From Brassica napus (Eukaryota; Streptophyta; Magnoliopsida; Brassicales; Brassicaceae): a stretch of 64,000 nucleotides of DNA. Under the pieces are notes generated by a model that was not told where the DNA came from, searched no databases, and worked only from the letters and a program-made list of their open reading frames with translations. Location: positions 56,197,422 through 56,261,421 of the forward strand of contig NC_063445.1 of NCBI RefSeq assembly GCF_020379485.1, given 5' to 3'. Numbering within the stretch: the stretch's first letter is position 1; each line of letters starts with the position of its first letter. Below, piece after piece: positions 48,230 to 64,000 of this stretch. Position numbers and translations under genes: made by a program.

Positions 48230-48660
48230 TGTTGAAAAACGAAGTGAGTATTTTGTCGTCAAAGAAACTCTATCATCTTTCTTTTAAATAAAACAACTTT
48301 AAATTAGTAGTCTTTCTCTTCAAGATCATTGGTTCACATATTATAGTAGCAAGGAGATACATAGGTAATAAAAAAAGACAGAATATAAGTTGAGTGTGGC
48401 TCAAAATGATGATCCAAGAAATGCAATCTCACTTTTTGAGAGTAATTTGTTATCCAAGGAAAAAAGAATTGCATCACAATCTAATGGATATACACAAGAC
48501 CTCTGTTCTAATCGTTTCTTCTGCAATTCTTCAAAAATCAAAATTTGAAGATTTAACAAGACCGTATTAGTTAGTTCTTGAAATATCAATTTTTGAAGAT
48601 TTAACAAGACTTCAATCTTGGACACAATTGACAAGACGGAATTGCGTATATTAATCTTGT
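48230..48660 (-). pseudogene. Second 3'-end remnant of a P1-type PHD gene
   Basis: The block resembles 44.86-45.13 kb and the 3' flank of P1 (TCTTTCTCTTCAAGATCATT, AATCTCACTTTTTGAGAGTA, ATCCAAGGAAAAAAGAATTG). An internal duplication of a CAAAATTTGAAGATTTAACA segment is present (48538 and 48590). No PHD exon remains. Confidence 0.55.
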
Positions 48661-49207
48661 TTAGTTATAAATTTATCAAACTTTTTCAGAGTGATCCATT
48701 AATATAAGTTATCGAAAATTTCACATTTTCATAATCAGTGTTAAATTAATACTATAAGTTATCTAAAATTTCACATTTTTCAGAATCAGTCTTAAGCGTT
48801 TGGTAGATATTGTCATTAGGCATTTACTCATGAAATTGTATCTATAAAACTGTCGTTGAAGCATATACTATTTTTGTAACAAAGTAGCTAGTAAAGGAGA
48901 ATGTACAAGAGTTCTGAAGCAAATGACCACCAAAGAAGTCTAATCTCACTTATCTACTAAAGTCTAACTTGCGACCCAAGAACCTCACGTTTTAAGAAAC
49001 AAACCCTGAATCTATATGTCTAGCTTCGCACATCTCTCTGATAACAGAAGAAGAAACGGAGAATGTTCAAGAATACTGACGCAAATGAAATAACCATCAA
49101 AGAAGTCTAATGTAAAATCACTTGCGACCCAAGAAACAATCCTTTTTAAAAAAAGAAACCCTAAAATCCAGATGTCTCTAACAACCACTAAGCTCTGAGA
49201 AAATCAT

Positions 49208-49863
49208 TTACTTTGAAGATTCCGAATCAGAGGGAGCGTTGGAGTCTGCTTGTTTCTTCTCAGGAGATGTGTTGATGGACGCTGCAGAAGAAGCTGTGAC
49301 AAATCAAAAGACACATCAGTTTCTTGATTTCATACTCAGAGAAACTAAACCATATACACTTAATAAGCTAATGAGATTGGTCTCGTTACCTTCAGGACTT
49401 GTAGTATGTGCCTCTGATTCTGAAGGTTGATTAGTCGCTGAGGTTTCATTACCACTGTTCTGAGCATCCACACGACTACTGCTTGATGAAACAGAATCAT
49501 TAGGAAGTACTGTCTCATTAGAATCTTCAGGCTTAACTTCGACTACGCCAGGTAAGGTACGGCACACTTCACATAGCCACCACATGTGCGGCTTATAACA
49601 CTTCCTTACATCATCGTCATCCTCGTTACTTCCGCATATCTTACAAGGCTTCGTATTATTCTTCTACAGGTTAGCAAAAATAAGAACAAGAGTAATCAAG
49701 AAACGGTCTCAAGAATCATGATGATCGAAACGTATGTAAGTAGTGCGAAGATGCTTAGCTTCTTTACCTTATAGTTGGTAACGCTTTTATCGGTAGAAGA
49801 AGACGAAGAAGGAGGTAGCGGTGTTTCTGATCCAGTCTCGGACCCGCTTCCGTTGTCCTCCAT
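49208..49863 (-). CDS. Degenerate PHD-like protein, P4 (half of the finger deleted)
   Basis: Three exons (49863-49768, 49663-49390, 49293-49208) join to 151 residues. It starts MEDNGSGSETGSETPLPP. CKIC and CEVC survive, but the central CxxC and HxxC ligands, and the intron that separates them in P1-P3, are gone: the text runs from RKCYKPHM directly to WWLCEVC. The deletion keeps the frame. With four to six of eight zinc ligands the normal two-zinc PHD fold is not expected. The long Ser/Thr/Glu-rich tail (SDSESSK end) is intact. Confidence 0.65.
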
Positions 49864-50191
49864 CAGTATCGATCGTTTTCTTGGTGCGCAAGAAACAACT
49901 TTTGTTTTCTTCTTTCTCTCTGAAGAGCGAAGACGAACCTCTTGTGACTTCTCTCGGAACCTAAACTTGAATCTTTGATGTGTTTATATAGGGAAGCGAA
50001 GTTCAAATACGTTGGCACAGTCTAGTTGTTGTATTGAAAAATACGTTTCATCAACTGTGTTAAAATATCTGTTGAATAAAGTTTTTTACTTAACATTAAA
50101 GTTAACAGCCTAGTCTAAAAGACCAAAGACATATTAATTTATTTAAATTATAACATGTGCGTATACGTTTCTGCGTTTTGTTATTATGTTA

Positions 50192-50555
50192 GGCCAGCTC
50201 CAATGGGACTGCAAAACACTATTTTAGTGTGACTTTTGCACCAAATCATCTCCAATGGGACTGTAAAAATCACACCATTTTAGTGCAACACTAAAATTTG
50301 ACACCAAATTTGGTGTGACACTATTCACCACACTAAAACACTATTCATTTCACTAAAATACTATTCACTTATTTTATTACTAAAACATACAATTAAATAA
50401 ATGATAAATAAAAAACTTAATATATAAAATATTATAAAATAGTTTTAGTGTGAAGTTTAGTGTTATGGTTGGAGAAGACATTGGTTTTAGTGTTGAAATT
50501 ACACTAAAATAGTGTGGTTTTAACACTAAAATAGTGTTTGTGGTTGGAGATGCCC
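50192..50555. mobile_element. MITE (left of a head-to-tail pair)
   Basis: A 364-bp element with ends GGCCAGCTCCAA and TTGGAGATGCCC, flanked by TTA and TAA. The interior is rich in ACACTATTTTAGTGT palindromes. Ends and the three-base duplication fit PIF/Harbinger-derived MITEs. Confidence 0.78.
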
Positions 50556-50558
50556 TAA

Positions 50559-50921
50559 GGCCATCTCCAAAGGAACTGCAAAACACTATTTTAGTGTAAT
50601 TTTTGCACCAAATCATCTCCAATAAACTGCAAAAATCACACTATTTTAGTGCAACACTAAAATTTGACACCAAATTTGGTGTGATACTATTCACCATACT
50701 AAAACACTATTCATCCCACTAAAACACTATTCACTTATTTTATTACTAAAACATACAATTAAATAAATGATAAATAAAAAACTTAATACATATAATATTA
50801 TAAAATAGTTTTAGTGTGAAGTTTAGTGTTATGGTTGGAGAAGACTTTTGTTTTAGTGTTAAAATTACACTAAAATAGTGTGGTTTTGACACTAAAATAG
50901 TGTTAGTGGTTGGAGATGCTC
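50559..50921. mobile_element. MITE (right of a head-to-tail pair)
   Basis: Nearly identical in length and sequence to the element at 50192-50555, from which it is separated only by TAA. Ends are GGCCATCTCCAA and TTGGAGATGCTC, followed by TAA. It closely follows the truncated upstream region of P4. Confidence 0.78.
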
Positions 50922-50924
50922 TAA

Positions 50925-51611
50925 GCACGTTGCTATGGTCACTTCATCGTTAACAATTGAACATGATCATCAGTCGAAGAACAAAGTGAAAGTTATGAAG
51001 ACATCAAGCTGTGAGAAAGCTCCTGAATGCCTCAAGGGAAGTTCAAGGTATCAAAGCGTCTGAGAAGAGGTTCATGGACCGAGGAAGGAGTTTTAAGTGT
51101 CAATAAGACTCTAAGAGAGACAGAGGGTTCCAGCTTCCAACACATGCGCGCAAATGAAAAAGCACATGAGAGCTCATCCGTCTGTCGGTAAGAAGCTCAA
51201 GGGCAACAAGGGGATTTCTCAATCTTTTGCTTGTCCTCTTTGTCTGTCGTGTACCACATATGGGGGTATCAGAGACTTGAGAGTTCAGATTAGCTTGCCA
51301 TGCGTTCTCTTGAAATAGAAACAGAAGATTAGTAGAAGTATGTTTGGTGATAACAAACCTTGCATCACTGGTCCCAATCTAGTAAAACAAAAGAAGAACC
51401 AGTAGATAAAATATCATTTATATATAAGTTTTTAAACTACGATTAAGTCTACCAGAAACCATCACGTGGCAAGAGCACAAGCAAGAGCTGAAATCTTCTT
51501 ACAACAAGCACATAAAGACTCAGAACACACAGGACAGAGATTACCCCTAAGCTAGACCAATGTCCTTACGACAATAAGTGCACCAACAAAAACCAGGAAA
51601 CATTAACATCC
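50925..51611. other. Spacer with a possible degenerate coding remnant
   Basis: 51150-51250 can be read as MKKHMRAHPSVGKKLKGNKG followed by CPLC. It has higher GC than its surroundings, but stops interrupt the frame upstream. It may be the relic of a lost gene. The rest is the 3' flank of PDCB1. Confidence 0.35.
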
Positions 51612-53360
51612 TTAGAGCATCAAGAAAGAACAGAACCCACTCGAAGCGATCAAGACAAGGCAGGCGAGCAGTTTGCTCGAGTTCTTGAGAGCAAAGGCAC
51701 TGCTTTCTGTAGTGTAGTCAGGGTTGACCCCTGTCCCAGTGGCTCCTGTGCTGTTGTTTCCAAAAACTCCATTGGTTGAGGTTCCTGAGTAAGGACTGTT
51801 GCCACCAGGAAGTGTGGTGCTGGTTGAGTTGCCTTTTGGATTGGTTGTACCAGTAGTGCTGCCTCCAGAGCCGCTGGTGAAAAAGGCAACAAGTTACATT
51901 GAAGTGAATATCAGACAAGGAAGCTGGTTCAATGACTTTAAGGTAAATATGTATTAGTCTCTAATAACTGAGGGGTTCATAACAGTCAAGAACACTGATC
52001 ATGCGTTCAAACTGTAATCCAATAAAGCATTTGAAAAGTTTCATTAAAGAACTAAAGAAATTGAGTACTTTTAGGCTCATGTAAAAAGAGTCATATAAAA
52101 AGAAGTTGTAATGGACCGTTCACATTAAAGTCAAAATGCTATTATTTATTTTATTCTGTTTAAGTAAATATTAATTATGATGATTCCTATTCTTAATAGA
52201 TTTTGAATGATGCTACTATCCCTTTCACATCAAAAGAAAGAAAGAAAAAAATAAAAAAAGTTGCAAAATTGGGACCCAAATCAAGCTTTAATCCACCTTT
52301 TCTCTTTACCACTAATATAATAGAAAAAAGTTGCTTAAATTCATGGTTTTGGTCCCATAAAATGTTTCTTTCAAATTCTAGATATAGCCATTTGAATCAG
52401 AAACATACCTTGCACTAGTAGGGAAGGTACATCCTGAATAACCTGTGAAAAAAGGTTCAACAACACACATAAAACGTTAATACATTGATAATTATCCACA
52501 AAACTGTAACTAGGAACTAGTCTTCATCACACATTTGGCATATTCACACTGTAACAAAAACACAAAGCCTTCAACTTTCTGTAACCATAAACCAATCAAA
52601 TGTGCATTGTATAACAAGAAGATGAATGAAACCAAAGAGCAGTAAAAAAAATGATGATGGTGCTTGAGACTAACTTGGATCAGAGTTAGTTGGAGTGGCA
52701 GTGCCACTGAAATCACAAGTGCCTGAAGCTTGACGCTTCTTTTGGAAGAAGCTGTTGACCGCATAGTTGCAGTGAGACCTAACATTGTCAGGGTTAAAGC
52801 AAGGTGCTTTTGGGTGAGTGGGGTTACAGTCTGCTCCATTTCCACAAGCATAGTCTATGGTCTTCTGTAACACATCATCACTCAGACCTGTCTTGCACAC
52901 ACACCATGCGGCACCTACATAGACCCAAAAAAAAAGAGAGAGGTAACACTTAGTGACTGATTCAAAATGCCATGAGACTCCATATTCAAGTAGCTTCTGT
53001 TCCTGAGTGTTCTACCAGATAAGAACAAAAGAAAACAAATCTTGATTTTTACCTTTAAATTATTCACACCAAAAAAAAAAGAACCCATTTTGAGACAGCC
53101 AGATGCTAAGAGAAATAAATGTGAAATACTTATAACAATAAATATAAAAATGGTAACTTTTAATCTAGTAGAAAACTCATGAACAGTAAAACCCTTGACT
53201 GTTACAAGAACCCTTTTTCAGACCAGACCCAAAAGGGTTGAGACTAGGACAGTGAGAAAAAGACAAGACTAATGCTAAGAATCTGAAGGAAGAGTGGAAA
53301 GATCTTACTAGAATGGCCAGCCATGGCTAGTAGGAGAAGTGAGAGAACCAGAGCAGCCAT
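51612..53360 (-). CDS. PDCB1: Plasmodesmata callose-binding protein 1 (PDCB1)
   Basis: GPI-anchored cell-wall protein that binds callose at plasmodesmal necks. Four exons (53360-53309, 52914-52675, 52442-52409, 51873-51612) join to 195 residues. It has a signal peptide (MAALVLSLLLLAMAGHSSA). An X8/CBM43 domain follows at about 20-105 with the cysteine pattern WCVCK, DYACG, ADCNP, PCFNP, HCNYA and GTCDF. A Gly/Ser/Thr-rich linker is next. The hydrophobic C-terminus (LLACLVLIASSGFCSFLML) serves as the GPI-attachment signal. The ATG at 53360 begins the signal peptide. No defects; it matches Arabidopsis At5g61130 in position and sequence. Confidence 0.94.
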
Positions 53361-53970
53361 GGATGCGTTCAGAGAAAATGTCACAGTGTGAAGATAGAGA
53401 TAGAGAGATCTCTAGAGCAAAGGAGAAGAGAAAGTGGAGAAAACACAAGAGAGAGAGTGTTGGCTACTTCTTTTGTGTAGAGAGTGATGTGGTGTGTACC
53501 CTCTTTGTCTCTTCTCAAAACCCTTTTGAGTTTTTGAGTGCTTTTTTGCATCATTAAAGAACTTAGCTCGTGTAGACTTTTTTTTTGGTACGTATGTTTT
53601 GAGATTTAAATTAAAGAGACATTCTATTATTTACTGGTAAAAAAATAAATAAAAAAACAGTCCATGTTTATTATTTAATGAAAAAGCCAAATTTTGTGTG
53701 GCGTTCCACACAAATGTCAAAATAAAAAATGCTGTATCACAAAATTTCATGTAAAAATTCAAACTCAAAAACACTATTACACAGTCCATCTATATTTTAA
53801 TATATTGACAATATTAGTTAACTATTTGCAATAAATGTTCAAAATTCAAACTCAAAAGCACTATTCTCACCAACCTAAATGGCTACCAATTAAAAAGGAA
53901 TAATTTATTATTGGTCCATCACATGTTAATTGTAAAATATCTATACAAAAAAAAAACTTTACCAATCCAA
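53361..53970. other. Divergent intergenic region between PDCB1 and the ASCC3-like gene
   Basis: Both genes point away from this spacer. The PDCB1 side is GA-rich (53385-53470). The centre is AT-rich with no open frame of note. Confidence 0.5.
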
Positions 53971-54185
53971 ACGCCGTCGTTTTAATGAACCCGTATTTTT
54001 GCGGGTCGGTGTACGAGTCCTATGAAGTGACGCCGTCGTTTTAATGAAACCGTATTCTAGCGGGTCAATGAACGGGGTCCTATTGAAGTGACGCCATCGT
54101 TTTAATGAACCCGTATTTTAGCGGGTCGGTGTTACGGGTCCTAGTACAACTGTTCATTAAGTATTGAAGTGACGTCGTTTAAGCG
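53971..54185 (+). promoter_or_regulatory. Triplicated 60-bp promoter element upstream of the ASCC3-like gene
   Basis: Three tandem units start near 53971, 54030 and 54091. Each reads ACGCCGTCGTTTTAATGAAC, then CCGTATTTTAGCGGGTC and a GGGTCCTA-like end. A fourth truncated unit (GAAGTGACGTCGTTTAAGCG) lies at 54165-54184, about 100 bp before the start codon. Units 2-4 carry TGACG, which in the last one becomes TGACGTCG, a bZIP-type core. Confidence 0.65.
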
Positions 54186-54285
54186 AAAGCGATCGATCGC
54201 CTTCTTCCCCGGAGAGTTAAACCAGAAGGCGAATAAGAAGAAGAAGAAGAAGAAGCCTAAACGACGCAGACGACAGCGTTTAATC

Positions 54286-64000
<9,715 letters not shown>

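Noticed and set aside
54169..54285. Upstream in-frame extension (Lys/Arg-rich) of the ASCC3-like protein
   Set aside because: The extension has no ATG; the first ATG in frame is 54286, which begins the conserved MLVQLPRL start.

Overview
This is nuclear DNA from a flowering plant of the Brassicaceae. Genes are split by short GT-AG introns that could be followed exon by exon. Spacers are AT-rich and carry plant transposons. Gene order and protein sequence match, from memory, Arabidopsis thaliana chromosome 5 from about At5g60930 to At5g61140. Many intervening Arabidopsis genes are missing and the spacers hold different transposons, so this is a related species. Loss on this scale would fit a fractionated copy in a genome with a past polyploidy (inference).

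Layout. 1-2959 (-): motor-domain half of a KIN-4C kinesin, continuing past the left edge. 3.2-6.4 kb: spacer with two MITEs and short direct repeats. 6621-7701 (-): a TCP5-type CIN-TCP transcription factor with an apparently new intron and a frameshifted tail. 8473-14955: a 6.5-kb non-autonomous Helitron carrying a captured, broken piece of a BARD1/ROW1-like gene. 18764-21095 (+): an NTF2-RRM (G3BP-like) RNA-binding protein. 21504-24019 (-): DEAD-box helicase RH10. 24.9-33.5 kb: a lineage-specific tandem segmental duplication. It holds two class II histone deacetylases of the HDA5/HDA18 type with coiled-coil tails. Between and beside them lie a piece of RH10, a glycine-rich RNA-binding pseudogene and a stray DEAD-box exon.

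33608-35580 (-): a proline-rich protein ending in a SPOC-like domain resembling the C-terminal part of AIPP2-type chromatin readers. 37.2-40.7 kb: an array of about ten 205-245 bp repeats split by a 1.35-kb Mutator-like element with a perfect 9-bp target duplication. 41.6-49.9 kb (-): four small genes with a lone PHD finger plus remnants of more, grown by repeated duplication. 50.2-50.9 kb: two head-to-tail MITEs. 51612-53360 (-): PDCB1, a callose-binding plasmodesmal protein. 54286-64000 (+): first 37 coding exons of an ASCC3-type (Brr2-like) double-cassette helicase, cut by the right edge.

Most genes are unrelated housekeeping or developmental functions. The exception is 25.6-49.9 kb, where histone deacetylases, a PHD-less SPOC-like protein and SPOC-less PHD proteins lie side by side. 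The last two look like complementary halves of one reader architecture. All exon coordinates were read by eye from splice signals and checked for reading-frame continuity; no similarity search was run.
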